DNA from: Sphingopyxis panaciterrae
GTDB taxonomy: Bacteria > Pseudomonadota > Alphaproteobacteria > Sphingomonadales > Sphingomonadaceae
Assembly: GCF_011762125.1 (NCBI RefSeq)
Contig: NZ_JAASQN010000002.1
Location: forward strand, 806,001-870,000
Length of the DNA: 64,000 nt
Direction: 5' to 3'
Of the stretch, positions 1-8,634 are shown one piece after another. Positions within the stretch are counted from its first letter, which is position 1. The number at the start of each line of letters is the position of its first letter. A program made the translations under genes and the position numbers. The notes beneath the pieces are model-generated. The model searched no databases. It had not been told where the DNA came from and was given only the letters and a program-made list of their open reading frames with translations.

Positions 1-2
1 GC

Positions 3-902
3 CCTGTCCGTCGCCGCCGCGTGCAGCTTGCCGTTCCGGCCTCCAGCGAAAAGATGCTCGCCAAGGCGGCAGCGTCAAATGCCGATCATGTCTTTCTCGA
101 CCTCGAAGATGCGGTGACGCCGCGCGAGAAGGTGTCGGCCCGCGCAAAAGTGATCGATGCGCTGAACAACCTCGACTGGGGCGACAAGACGCGGTGCGTG
201 CGGATCAACGATCTCGGCACCGAATGGTGTTATGAGGACATCATCCAGGTGGCCGAGCAGGCGCATGACCATCTCGACACGATCATGCTGCCCAAGGCGC
301 GCTGCGCGTCCGATCTGCTGTTTGTCGATACGCTGCTGTCGCAGATCGAGAAGCGGCTGAAACTCGAAAAGAAGATCGGGCTCGAAGTCCTGATCGAGGA
401 AGTCGACGGTATGCGCAACGTGAACGAGATTGCGTTCGCCACGCCGCGCCTGGAAGCCCTGATCTTCGGTTTCGGCGATTATTCGGCATCGATGGGGATG
501 GATCCGGTCATCCTTTATGGAAAGAGCAGTTATCCCGGCGACCCGTGGCATTACGGCCGGTGGCAGCTGGCGATTGCTGCGCGCGCGGCTGGCGTGGATG
601 CGATCGACGGTCCCTTCCCGGGCCTGAAAGATACCGAGACCTATCGCGAGGAATGCATTCGCTCGCAGCTGCTCGGCTTCATCGGCAAATGGGCCCTCCA
701 TCCGGTCCAGATCGACGTCGCGCTCGACGTCTACACTCCCGATGCCGAAGCTGTCCGCAAGGCGCGCGCCATGATGGAAGCCTATGCCGAGGCCGAGGCC
801 CAGGGGTTGGGCACGATTTCGATCGATGGCCAGATGGTCGATGCCGGGACCGTCCGCATGCAGCAGGTCATCCTGCAACGCGCGCTGCGGGCGGGTGTTT
901 AG
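3..902 (+). CDS. HpcH/HpaI (CitE-like) aldolase/lyase, malyl-CoA-lyase-like, 5' truncated by window edge
   Basis: Predicted class II-type lyase that cleaves or forms C-C bonds of acyl-CoA or hydroxy-acid substrates in the cytoplasm. The reading frame is open to the window edge (no stop back to base 3). The first visible residues (PVRRRR, then LAVPASSEKM) match the inside of the family N-terminus, so the true start lies upstream. A GTG at 21 is possible but unlikely. Visible family blocks are VFLDLEDAV near the start, LIEEVDGM (the Glu that binds metal), the FGFGDYSASMG segment (Asp ligand), and GKWALHP with a C-terminal extension. The overall pattern resembles the L-malyl-CoA/beta-methylmalyl-CoA lyase branch from memory of that family, but substrate is not determined. 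It sits 51 bases before a PrpD-family gene and an IclR regulator, probably one operon. Confidence is high for family, low for substrate. Confidence 0.85.
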   Translation, partial: PVRRRRVQLAVPASSEKMLAKAAASNADHVFLDLEDAVTPREKVSARAKVIDALNNLDWGDKTRCVRINDLGTEWCYEDIIQVAEQAHDHLDTIMLPKARCASDLLFVDTLLSQIEKRLKLEKKIGLEVLIEEVDGMRNVNEIAFATPRLEALIFGFGDYSASMGMDPVILYGKSSYPGDPWHYGRWQLAIAARAAGVDAIDGPFPGLKDTETYREECIRSQLLGFIGKWALHPVQIDVALDVYTPDAEAVRKARAMMEAYAEAEAQGLGTISIDGQMVDAGTVRMQQVILQRALRAGV

Positions 903-953
903 ACCCCGCCGGCGTCACCGCCCCCAAGCTGCTCTTCCCATGCGAGGTGTCCG

Positions 954-2297
954 ATGGGCGAACTGACAAGAAGCGCGGGACGTTTCGCCGCCGAACTGCG
1001 CTACGACGACCTTCCGCCCGGCGCGGCGGCGACGGCGATGACCGGTATCGCCGATTGCGTATCGGTGATCCTGCTCGGCCTCGACGAGCCGGTGACTGCG
1101 ATAGTCGCCGCGGGAGCGCCCCGGGGGGATGCGGCAAGCGCATTATGGGGAAAGCTGCGGACGACCGCCGACTATGCCGCGCTGATCAACGCGACGTCGG
1201 CGCATTCGCTCGACTATGACGATACCAGCGGCGAAAGCCATCCGAGTGCCGTGCTGTTCCCCGCCATTCTCGCGGTGGGCGAACCATTCGCCAGCGGCCA
1301 GGACATACTCGCCGCCTATGTTGCAGGCTATGAAATCTGGTGCGAACTTGTTTCGAGGGACCGGGACAAGCATCACGTAAAGGGTTTTCACCCCTCCGGT
1401 ATTTTCGGTGCGATCGGGGCCGCCGCTGCCTGTGCGAACCTCTTGCGCCTCGATGCGCGGCAGACCTCCGCCGCCTTGGCGATCGCCGCCTCGATGTCGG
1501 CGGGCCTCGTTGCCAATTTCGGTACGATGACCAAGCCTTACCAACTTGGCCGCGCGGCGCAGAGCGGGGTGCTGGCGGCGCAAATGGCGGCCCGCGGCAT
1601 GACCGCGGGGATGGACGCGCTCGAGCATCCCGGCGGCTTCCTTTCTGCCTTTTCGCCCGCCGGCCGGATTACCCACGAAACCGCGCCGCGCTTCGGCGAC
1701 GAATGGCGCATTCTGAACGAAGGGCTGAACATAAAACTCTATCCCGTCTGCTATGCGGCGCATCGGCTGATCAATTCCGCGACGGCAATCGACGGGCTGG
1801 CGGGCCGCGTCGAGGCGATCCGGTCGATCCGTGTGCATCTGGGGAAAATCCAGTCCGGAATCCTGCGCTATCGCGAGCCAGGCGATGCGCTCGAAGCGAA
1901 ATTCAGCGCTGAATTTGCCGTTGCGGCAGCTCTACTGGCTGGAAATGTCGGCCTTCGCGAACTCGACGACAGCTTTGTCAGGCGAGCCGATGTCCTCCGG
2001 CTGATGCGTTGCACGCAGCGGATCGAAAGCGATGAAGTCGATCCGGACCAGGCGCTTTTCTCGCCTGCGGACTGGGTCGAAATCATATTCGACGACGGGG
2101 AAATCCGCACCGGCCCGCCGGTCCGCTTCGCGGTCGGCCACGCCCGCAATCCTGTGGCAGATGCGAAATTATGGGCGAAGTTCGAAGAATGCACCGAAAC
2201 GCGGCTGAACGGCGCGGCGCGCGAGGCCCTCTTCTTCCGTCTCAACACGCTACAGGATCTGGGAAAAATCTCGCAGCTCTATGATCGGATGGCGTAA
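954..2297 (+). CDS. MmgE/PrpD family protein (2-methylcitrate dehydratase-like)
   Basis: A 447-residue protein of the MmgE/PrpD superfamily, whose known members dehydrate 2-methylcitrate or isomerise/decarboxylate related carboxylic acids. Evidence: the early SAHSLDYDDT block, then the HPSG/GAIGAAAA helical region, the TKPYQLGRAAQSGVLAAQMA segment (typical PrpD helix with Lys-Pro), and the KLYPVCYAAHR block that starts the small domain. Length is normal for the family. Start ATG is preceded by GAGG six bases upstream. It follows the CitE-like lyase and precedes IclR, so the pair probably handles a hydroxy-dicarboxylate or CoA-linked fragment; exact substrate is unknown. Confidence 0.88.
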   Translation: MGELTRSAGRFAAELRYDDLPPGAAATAMTGIADCVSVILLGLDEPVTAIVAAGAPRGDAASALWGKLRTTADYAALINATSAHSLDYDDTSGESHPSAVLFPAILAVGEPFASGQDILAAYVAGYEIWCELVSRDRDKHHVKGFHPSGIFGAIGAAAACANLLRLDARQTSAALAIAASMSAGLVANFGTMTKPYQLGRAAQSGVLAAQMAARGMTAGMDALEHPGGFLSAFSPAGRITHETAPRFGDEWRILNEGLNIKLYPVCYAAHRLINSATAIDGLAGRVEAIRSIRVHLGKIQSGILRYREPGDALEAKFSAEFAVAAALLAGNVGLRELDDSFVRRADVLRLMRCTQRIESDEVDPDQALFSPADWVEIIFDDGEIRTGPPVRFAVGHARNPVADAKLWAKFEECTETRLNGAAREALFFRLNTLQDLGKISQLYDRMA

Positions 2298-2346
2298 CGG
2301 CGGTGGCCGATCATCCTGATATGCGCCTGAGCGGACCGGTGCCGCT

Positions 2347-3099
2347 ATGAACCAGACCGTCAAATCCGCGCGCCGTGTTCTGGAAGTCCTGGAATTTTTC
2401 GCGGAACGCCAGCGGCCCGCCACGGTCGAAGAAATCCGGCAGGCACTGGACTATCCGCAGTCGAGCACCTCCGTCCTCCTTCATTCGCTCGCGGCGCTGG
2501 GGTATCTCAGCCAGGAGACCGGCACGCGCCGTTTCCAGCCGACCATCCGCATCGCCTTGCTCGGCGCCTGGCTGATCGAGGATGCCGGGCGAACCCAGAA
2601 TCCATCGACCATGATGCGTCGATTGAGCGCCGCGACCGGCGATATGATTTTGCTCGGAACCCAACAGAGCATGAATGCCGTCTACGTCAAGATCGAGCAG
2701 GCGACCAACCCGATCCGCTTCCATATGAAGCAGGGTGCGTGCCGCCCCCTATGCACGACCGCTATTGGCCGGGCCTTGCTCTCCGGCAAATCTGACACCG
2801 AAATCGGCGCGATCGTTCGCCGCGCGAACGCGGAAAGAGAAGCGGGCGATCCACTAGTCTCACCGACTGAGGTCATCGAAGCCGTAAGACAAGGGCGCAC
2901 CCTGGGCTATTTCCTTACCAAGGGGATGGTGACCCCCGGCGCGGCGGTCATCGCGATGCGCCTGGACGGACCGGGCGACCACCCGCCGCTGGCTGTCGGC
3001 ATCGGCGCGCCGGTCGACAGGATCGAAAGGGAGCTTTCGCATTTCGTCGAGTTGCTGAGAAAGGAGGTCGAGCAAGCGACGCCGCGAACGGCCGGATGA
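2347..3099 (+). CDS. IclR-family transcriptional regulator
   Basis: A 250-residue regulator. Residues about 1-60 form the winged helix-turn-helix (SARRVLEVLEFFAE, then TVEEIRQALDYPQSSTSVLLHSLAALGYL). The rest is the IclR effector-binding domain, with the characteristic CTTAIGRALLS and a C-terminal AVGIGAPVDRI block. These proteins bind small acids or aromatic metabolites and usually control adjacent catabolic genes. It lies 49 bases after the PrpD-like gene on the same strand and is convergent with the next SDR gene. Likely targets are the CitE/PrpD operon and perhaps the leftward Rieske operon; this is inferred from position only. Confidence 0.93.
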   Translation: MNQTVKSARRVLEVLEFFAERQRPATVEEIRQALDYPQSSTSVLLHSLAALGYLSQETGTRRFQPTIRIALLGAWLIEDAGRTQNPSTMMRRLSAATGDMILLGTQQSMNAVYVKIEQATNPIRFHMKQGACRPLCTTAIGRALLSGKSDTEIGAIVRRANAEREAGDPLVSPTEVIEAVRQGRTLGYFLTKGMVTPGAAVIAMRLDGPGDHPPLAVGIGAPVDRIERELSHFVELLRKEVEQATPRTAG

Positions 3100-3133
3100 T
3101 CTCGTCCTCTCGGCGCGTAGCCGATGAACACGC

Positions 3134-3955
3134 TCAGGGCCGTTTCAGCTGGCTTTGATAGAAGCCGTCATTGCGCCGAGCTTCGGCCATCTGCGGCACA
3201 TGGTCGAGCAGCCCACCATCCACCTGCAGCAATTGCGCGGTGATATAAAAAGCGTCGTCGGATGCCAGGAACGCGACGATCTTCGCGATATCCTCCGGCA
3301 CGCCGAGCCTCGGCAGCATGCAATGCTCGGCCAATTTATCGAGCGATTTCTCATCGGTGCGCGCCCGCGCTTCATCGCTGAGGTGGATGCCCGGCAGGAC
3401 GGCGTTGCAGCGGATGTTCTGCTTGCCATATTGCGTTGCGATATATTTGGTCAGCACATTCACGCCGCCTTTCGAGGCGGCGTAGGCGTTCGACATGAGA
3501 TAGCCCGCCATCGAGGCTGCCGATGAAATATTGATGATCGAGCCGCCGCCGCGTTCAATCAGATATGGAATGGCGGATTTGCTCGCCAGGAACACGCTGC
3601 GTAAATTGACGTCCATGGTGCGATCCCACAGCGCGGTCTCGAGGTCTGCGAGCTGGATCTGATGTTCCTGTCCGAGCAGCCCGGCATTGTTGACGAGGAC
3701 GTCAAGGCCCCCACATTCCTTGACGGCGAATGCCATCAAATCGCGAACCTGATCCTCCTGGGTGACGTCGGTGACATGCGCGACCGCATCGCCGCCCCGC
3801 TCGTTGATTTCGTCGCGGCGCCGTTCGACGCCCGCCTTGTCGATGTCCGAAAGCACGATCCGGGCCTTCCGCGCGGACAGCAATTCCGCGATGCAGCTGC
3901 CCAGATTCCCTGCGGCGCCCGTCACGATGATCACTTTTCCCGATAATATTGTCAT
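3134..3955 (-). CDS. SDR-family NAD(P)-dependent oxidoreductase
   Basis: A 273-residue classical short-chain dehydrogenase/reductase that probably oxidises or reduces a hydroxy/keto group. The Rossmann motif TGAAGNLG is at residues 12-19, the NNAG motif at 89-92, and the catalytic Ser (INISS region) with Y158 and K162 of YAASK is present. The C-terminal LQVDGG closes the fold. I chose the ATG at 3955 (MTILSG), preceded by CAGG about nine bases away; a GTG seven codons upstream would add a non-family extension. It is the last gene of a leftward set behind a Rieske oxygenase and a crotonase. Confidence 0.9.
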   Translation of the reverse strand: MTILSGKVIIVTGAAGNLGSCIAELLSARKARIVLSDIDKAGVERRRDEINERGGDAVAHVTDVTQEDQVRDLMAFAVKECGGLDVLVNNAGLLGQEHQIQLADLETALWDRTMDVNLRSVFLASKSAIPYLIERGGGSIINISSAASMAGYLMSNAYAASKGGVNVLTKYIATQYGKQNIRCNAVLPGIHLSDEARARTDEKSLDKLAEHCMLPRLGVPEDIAKIVAFLASDDAFYITAQLLQVDGGLLDHVPQMAEARRNDGFYQSQLKRP

Positions 3956-4072
3956 GATTATAAACCTGTGTTTCACGTGACGGACGGTGCCGCCGTATCG
4001 ATCGCCCGGCCGCCTGCGTCGCGGCCCGGACCGCGCATCACAAACGTCACTCGCAGACGTCGCCGCCGCCAG

Positions 4073-4091
4073 CCACGGGCAAGACCCGTGG
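4073..4091. terminator. Hairpin downstream of the Rieske gene
   Basis: A 7-bp perfect stem (CCACGGG / CCCGTGG) with a 5-base loop lies 26 bases beyond the stop of the leftward Rieske gene. There is no T run after it on the minus strand, so it may only attenuate or stabilise the transcript rather than end it. Confidence 0.35.
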
Positions 4092-4116
4092 TCGGTCGCG
4101 GCCGGGCGGGTTCGGA

Positions 4117-5127
4117 CTAGTCCAGTCTTGCGGACCGCTCGAGCGCCTTCATCGTCACCCGCGGATATTTGACGACCGAGCGCATGAAGCGGGTCATCGC
4201 CCGGTCAGAAGGCACGAGGAGCAATTCGTCGAGGCGCATGTTGTTCAGGATCGGAATATCTTCGTTGATGATCTGGGTGTGCATCGCCGCCTGCCGATCG
4301 AGGAATTCCTCCGCGCCGGGCCCATTGGTGGTGACAATGGTCAGAAAGAACTTCGTCCCTTCGCGAACCGAGGGAACGCTCCCCGCGATATACCATTTCA
4401 GCCGCCCGCCCTGATCCCCCTTGGTGCGCAGCGAATTCATGCCGTACACATCGATGTCCATCCGCAGGCCGCCGGCCGCCTTCGCGCCCATGTCGGCGAC
4501 CCATGACATGCGGCGCCGGTAGGTATCGATCTCCTCGACGTCCGAATTGACGATATTGATCCCGTGGAGGAAGCGCAGATGCGCGATATCGAACACGTTG
4601 GTGGTGAAGATCCACGGCTCGCAATCGAGCTTGTCGCTGAGCTCAATCTCATACGAGCGCGCGACATGCTTTTCCTCATCGAAATCATCGAATGTCTGGA
4701 TATCGTAGAGCGGCGTTTTGCCGAAAAAGACCCAGATGAGACCGAATTGCTCGCGCGAGGCGAATTGAAAGAGGTTGGCGCGCCTCGGGATCTGGTCGCC
4801 CGCGGGGATATTCTTGCACTGGCCGCCATCGCCATAGGCCCAATGGTGGAAAGGACACCGAATATTATTGCCCTGGACCTCGCCGCCCACGCTAAGGTCG
4901 GCGCCCATATGCTTGCAATAGGCGGACATCGCGCGGACTGCGCCATCTTCGCCGCGATAGACGATGATCCGCCCGTCGCCGATTTCGCGGCCGATGACCT
5001 TGCCTGTCGGCACGCTCGAAGAGAGCGCCACGGGATACCAGCATTCATGCGCGCCGGGGCCCAGATCAAAGATGGGATTGCGCCCTGATGGGCTTTCAGC
5101 CGGGCCGGTCTTTTCGAGCGAATCCAT
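4117..5127 (-). CDS. Rieske non-heme iron oxygenase, terminal oxygenase subunit (KshA-like)
   Basis: A 336-residue oxygenase that would hydroxylate an alicyclic or aromatic substrate with electrons from a separate reductase (none is nearby). The Rieske [2Fe-2S] motif has C71, H73, C91 and H94 (CKHMG and CPFHHW). The mononuclear iron ligands H182 and H187 lie in FDIAHLRFLHG; an Asp in the later INEDIPILNNM segment fits the third ligand. Length and the CKHMGADL/GQCKNIP pattern resemble 3-ketosteroid 9-alpha-hydroxylase oxygenases, but many relatives have other substrates. The start ATG at 5127 has a strong AGAGGAG site; the reading frame stays open another 185 codons upstream, but that part has no domain character. 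It lies between an SDR and a crotonase on the same strand. Confidence 0.9.
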   Translation of the reverse strand: MDSLEKTGPAESPSGRNPIFDLGPGAHECWYPVALSSSVPTGKVIGREIGDGRIIVYRGEDGAVRAMSAYCKHMGADLSVGGEVQGNNIRCPFHHWAYGDGGQCKNIPAGDQIPRRANLFQFASREQFGLIWVFFGKTPLYDIQTFDDFDEEKHVARSYEIELSDKLDCEPWIFTTNVFDIAHLRFLHGINIVNSDVEEIDTYRRRMSWVADMGAKAAGGLRMDIDVYGMNSLRTKGDQGGRLKWYIAGSVPSVREGTKFFLTIVTTNGPGAEEFLDRQAAMHTQIINEDIPILNNMRLDELLLVPSDRAMTRFMRSVVKYPRVTMKALERSARLD

Positions 5128-5333
5128 TAAACTCTCCTCTGGGCAGCCGCGTTCGGGAGTTTCTGCCCGCTGTCCTGATCCGCCGCGTCTCTCCGGCAGC
5201 TGGACATTGTTGCTGGTGAATGGCGAGGCATTCACGGTCTTATCCTCATTGGGGGCAAAGCGTTGCGGGACAAGCCATTTCCCTCCCCGCCGCGCTGTCG
5301 GACCCAAAGTATCACATTCCTGATCGAGCGCGG

Positions 5334-6134
5334 TCAGCTCGCGCCCGTAAAATTCCCGTCCCGCTTTTCCAGCACCGCGGCGATAGCCTCGAGATGATCC
5401 GGCTGGAGATGGAGCGTTGCTTGCATCTGCGCGGCCTCGGCCAGCCCCTGGTCGAAGCCGCTGCTCTCCATTTTGCGCAGCAGCTGCTTCGTTCCACGCA
5501 GCGCATTGGGCGGCAGCGCAGCGATCTGCTCCGCCATCCGCGTTGCGACCTCGATCAATTCGCAGCGATCCGCGACGGCGTTGGCCAGCCCCCAATCGAG
5601 CGCCTTCTGCGCGCCGACCGGCTGGGCCGTGAGCATCATCTCCTTGGCGCGCGCGAGACCGATCACGCGCGGCAGGAACCATGATCCACCGTCGCCCGAA
5701 ATCAGCCCCACGCGCACGAAGCTTTCGGCGAAAGAGGCGTCGGGCGCTGCAATCCGAATGTCACACATCGCCGCGAGATCGCAGCCCGCCCCGATCGCAT
5801 GGCCATGGACCGCCGCGATCGTGACCACGTCCAGTCCATGGAAGGTCGCGGGAATTCGCTGAATTCCCATCTCGTACCAGGACGCAAGTTGCGCGTGCGT
5901 GAGCTTCTGCGAGACCGTCAGTCCGCGAAGCTCGTGCAGATTGCCCCCCGCGCAAAAGCTCGCGCCATTCGCTGCGATGATCACGCAGCTCACCGATCTG
6001 TCGGCATTGGCCTTTTTCAGTCCATCGATCAGCGCGTCGACCACATCCGCCGACAGCGCATTGCGGGTCTCGGGCCGGTTCAAGGTCAGGGTCACCACCC
6101 GTCCCGACTGTTCGTAAAGAACCGGCATTTCCAT
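5334..6134 (-). CDS. Enoyl-CoA hydratase/isomerase (crotonase) family protein
   Basis: A 266-residue crotonase, predicted to hydrate or isomerise an enoyl-CoA. The oxyanion-hole segments are visible: ASFCAGGNL near residue 65 and the HGHAIGAGCDLAAMCDIRIA block near 105. The SFVRVGLISGDGGSW stretch occupies the usual catalytic Glu loop: the first typical Glu position is not obvious, so the reaction may differ from simple hydration. Two in-frame ATGs (6134 and 6128) share the AAGGGGAAGG ribosome site; either may be used. First gene of the leftward group, divergent from the thiolase gene. Confidence 0.88.
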   Translation of the reverse strand: MEMPVLYEQSGRVVTLTLNRPETRNALSADVVDALIDGLKKANADRSVSCVIIAANGASFCAGGNLHELRGLTVSQKLTHAQLASWYEMGIQRIPATFHGLDVVTIAAVHGHAIGAGCDLAAMCDIRIAAPDASFAESFVRVGLISGDGGSWFLPRVIGLARAKEMMLTAQPVGAQKALDWGLANAVADRCELIEVATRMAEQIAALPPNALRGTKQLLRKMESSGFDQGLAEAAQMQATLHLQPDHLEAIAAVLEKRDGNFTGAS

Positions 6135-6160
6135 CCTTCCCCTTCCATCCAAATTTGCGA

Positions 6161-6192
6161 GCACGCGCGTCCATCCCGGTTGTCGCGCGTGC
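6161..6192. repeat. Inverted repeat in crotonase/thiolase intergenic region
   Basis: Nine-base arms GCACGCGCG and CGCGCGTGC with a 14-base loop lie just upstream of the leftward crotonase start. The site could be a regulator-binding dyad or a leader hairpin; no regulator can be assigned. Confidence 0.35.
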
Positions 6193-6375
6193 CGCGCAGG
6201 AAGAAGCCCCCGTCCAATCGCCCATTTGCAGCCTCCGCACAAACAGGCCCGGGCAATGATCGGGAATGTGATATCGCGCGGCGGCGGGCGGCAATTTCTT
6301 TCGCCTTTTCCCCGATAGTGCCATTTGCACCTCCATTCCCGGCTTGGCGCCGGGGTCTTCGTTGAGGAGTATCTG

Positions 6376-7548
6376 ATGCCCGAGGCCTATATCGTCGCCG
6401 CAGTCCGTACCGGCGGAGGCCGCAAGGGCGGGCGTTTGAGAGAGTGGCACCCGGTTGATCTTGCCGCCAAGGTGCTCGGCGAGCTTGTCCGCCGAACCGA
6501 TACCGATCCGGCGCTGATCGACGACGTCATTCTAGGCTGTGTCGGCCAGCTGGGCGGACAGGCTGCGAATGTGGCGCGCAACGCGGTCTTGTCGGCGGGA
6601 TTTCCGGAGACCGTCCCAGGGACGACGGTCGACCGGCAATGCGGTTCGTCACAACAGGCGCTACACTTCGCCGCCCAGGCAGTGATGAGCGGCACGATGG
6701 ACGTCGTCCTCGCGGGCGGGGTCGAAAGCATGACGCGGGTGCCGCTCAGCTCCGCAATCAGTCTTGCCGTCGCGAATGGCTACGACCATCCGGACAGCCC
6801 GCGTATCAAAGCGCGTTATGCGGGCGCTGAACTGAATCAGTTCGCCGGCGCAGAAGTCATTGCAGCGAAGTACGGGCTGACGCGCGAGACGCTTGATCGC
6901 TTCGCCCACGACAGCCACAGCCGAGCCGCACAGGCGACGGCGTCGGGCGCATTTCGGGCGGAAATCCTGCCGCTGCCCGGCGTGGAGAAGAGCGGCGACC
7001 CCGTAATTCACGACAGCGACGAAGGCATCAGGGCGGACGCGAACCTGGCTGACATGGCCACGCTCAAACCGTTACGCGAAGGCGGCAATCTCACCGCCGC
7101 GACATCGAGCCAGATAAGCGATGGAGCGTCCGGCGTGATGGTGGTGTCGGAGGCGGGTCTCAAAAGGCTGGGCGTGCCGCCTCTCGCGCGAGTTCACCAT
7201 ATGACGGTCATCGGCGCCAGTCCGGTCACAAGGCTCGATGCGCCCATTCCGGCGACGGTTCGCGCGCTCGAACGCACCGGCCTGAACATCGGCGACATCG
7301 ACCTCTATGAGGTAAACGAAGCCTTCGCCTCCATCCCTCTTGCCTGGCTGCGGGCGATGGAGGCCGATCCCGACCGTCTGAACGTCAACGGCGGCGCGAT
7401 TTCGCTGGGCCATCCGCTCGGCGCTTCGGGCACCAAGCTGATGAGCACGCTCATCTACGCGCTCAAGGCACGCGGCGGCCGTTACGGGCTTCAGGTGATG
7501 TGCGAAGGCGGCGGACTTGCCAACCTGACCATCGTCGAGCGCCTCTAA
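6376..7548 (+). CDS. Acetyl-CoA acetyltransferase family thiolase
   Basis: A 390-residue thiolase that would cleave a beta-ketoacyl-CoA with CoA to release acetyl-CoA (last step of beta-oxidation-type degradation). The nucleophilic Cys89 lies in DRQCGSS. The NEAFAS block, the catalytic His in GGAISLGHPLGASG and the C-terminal Cys in MCEGGG are all present, so it should be active. The ATG at 6376 has a GAGGAG site six bases upstream. First gene of a rightward CoA-thioester gene set; 215 bases separate it from the BadI-like gene. Confidence 0.93.
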   Translation: MPEAYIVAAVRTGGGRKGGRLREWHPVDLAAKVLGELVRRTDTDPALIDDVILGCVGQLGGQAANVARNAVLSAGFPETVPGTTVDRQCGSSQQALHFAAQAVMSGTMDVVLAGGVESMTRVPLSSAISLAVANGYDHPDSPRIKARYAGAELNQFAGAEVIAAKYGLTRETLDRFAHDSHSRAAQATASGAFRAEILPLPGVEKSGDPVIHDSDEGIRADANLADMATLKPLREGGNLTAATSSQISDGASGVMVVSEAGLKRLGVPPLARVHHMTVIGASPVTRLDAPIPATVRALERTGLNIGDIDLYEVNEAFASIPLAWLRAMEADPDRLNVNGGAISLGHPLGASGTKLMSTLIYALKARGGRYGLQVMCEGGGLANLTIVERL

Positions 7549-7638
7549 ATGCCGCCGCTCCTCGGCTAGCTCAGGGCGCGAGCTCCAGATGATCGCCGCC
7601 GATCGGGACGTCGCTGCAATCTAAAAAGGTAGATCCCG

Positions 7639-7660
7639 GAACATCACGACTCTGATGTTC
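7639..7660. promoter_or_regulatory. Perfect dyad upstream of the BadI-like gene
   Basis: Arms GAACATCA and TGATGTTC (8 bp each) flank a 6-base spacer, about 104 bases upstream of the start of the BadI-like gene, in an otherwise gene-free 215-base gap. This is a good candidate operator for the ring-degradation operon; the regulator is not identifiable. Confidence 0.5.
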
Positions 7661-7763
7661 GCAGGCGCGCTTTACACGATATATTCTAACAAGTAGGTTT
7701 TTAACAACAAATGCTGCCGCGCCGGGCGGCCGCGGGTGTCGCGGAGCAGGAGAGCTTGAGCGC

Positions 7764-8525
7764 ATGTCTTTCGAAGATATCATCGTTACGAACAGAGGCG
7801 CGGTCCGGACCATCACGATCAACCGCCCCGCAAAGCTGAACGCCATCCGCGGGCTGACGATCGAGGAACTCGAACAGGCCTTTCGCAGCGCCGGAGCGGA
7901 CAGCTCGGTTGGCGTGATCGTTCTCACCGGCGAAGGCGAACGTGCCTTCTGCGCCGGTGGTGACGTCGAGTGGGAAAAGGACGGCGGGCTGGAATCGCTG
8001 GACTGGCAGCTCGGCAACATCATCCTTGATTGCCCCAAGCCCGTGATCGCGCGCGTGAACGGCTACGCGATCGCGGGGGGCAACCACCTCGCCTATTGTT
8101 GCGATCTGACCATCGCGTCGGAGCATTCGATCTTTGGACAGAATGGACCGAGGGTCGCATCACCGGCGGGCGGGTATCCCGTTGCGCATCTTGCCGGCAT
8201 AATCGGGCACAAGCGGGCTCGCGAGGTCTGGATGCTCTGCCGTCGGTACAATGCGGCGCAAATGCTCGAATGGGGTCTCGTTAATGCCGTCGTCCCGAAG
8301 GAGGCGCTGGACGCGGAAGTCGCGCGCTGGTGCGAGGAGTTGCTCGAGATGAGCCCGACGGCGCTGAAAACGATCAAGCATTCCTTTGGCCGCATCATCG
8401 ACCGGACCGGTATCAAGGAAGTGGTCGAAGCGGTGGCGCCGGCCTTCTTCCAGACCGGCGAACAGAAGGAAGGCGCTACCGCGTTCCTCGAAAAGCGCAA
8501 ACCCGATTTCGCGGCCTGGCGCTAG
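7764..8525 (+). CDS. Crotonase-superfamily ring hydrolase, BadI/MenB-like
   Basis: A 253-residue crotonase-fold protein. From memory of the families, its pattern (MSFEDII start, RAFCAGGD, DCPKPVIARVNGYAIAGGNHLAYCCDLTIASE, IFGQNGPRV, and the AREVWMLCRRY block) follows 2-ketocyclohexanecarboxyl-CoA hydrolase (BadI) and its relative MenB closely. BadI hydrolytically opens an alicyclic beta-keto-CoA ring. The conserved C-terminal EKRKPDF is typical of the MenB/BadI branch. Its neighbours (CoA ligase, two acyl-CoA dehydrogenases, thiolase) fit a ring-opening role. The substrate could be any cyclic beta-keto acyl-CoA. Confidence 0.82.
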   Translation: MSFEDIIVTNRGAVRTITINRPAKLNAIRGLTIEELEQAFRSAGADSSVGVIVLTGEGERAFCAGGDVEWEKDGGLESLDWQLGNIILDCPKPVIARVNGYAIAGGNHLAYCCDLTIASEHSIFGQNGPRVASPAGGYPVAHLAGIIGHKRAREVWMLCRRYNAAQMLEWGLVNAVVPKEALDAEVARWCEELLEMSPTALKTIKHSFGRIIDRTGIKEVVEAVAPAFFQTGEQKEGATAFLEKRKPDFAAWR

Positions 8526-8634
8526 CGGACAAGCAAGCGCCAATCGATCCCGCCCGGTTGCGATCGCCCACATTCTCGACCTGAAGCCGGACTATCGGTG
8601 CCGGCCGTATCCACAACCTCGAAACGGTGCTGCC

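Noticed and set aside
5128..5682. N-terminal extension of the KshA-like Rieske frame by 185 codons
   Set aside because: The extra part overlaps the crotonase gene, has no domain, and a strong AGAGGAG site precedes ATG 5127.
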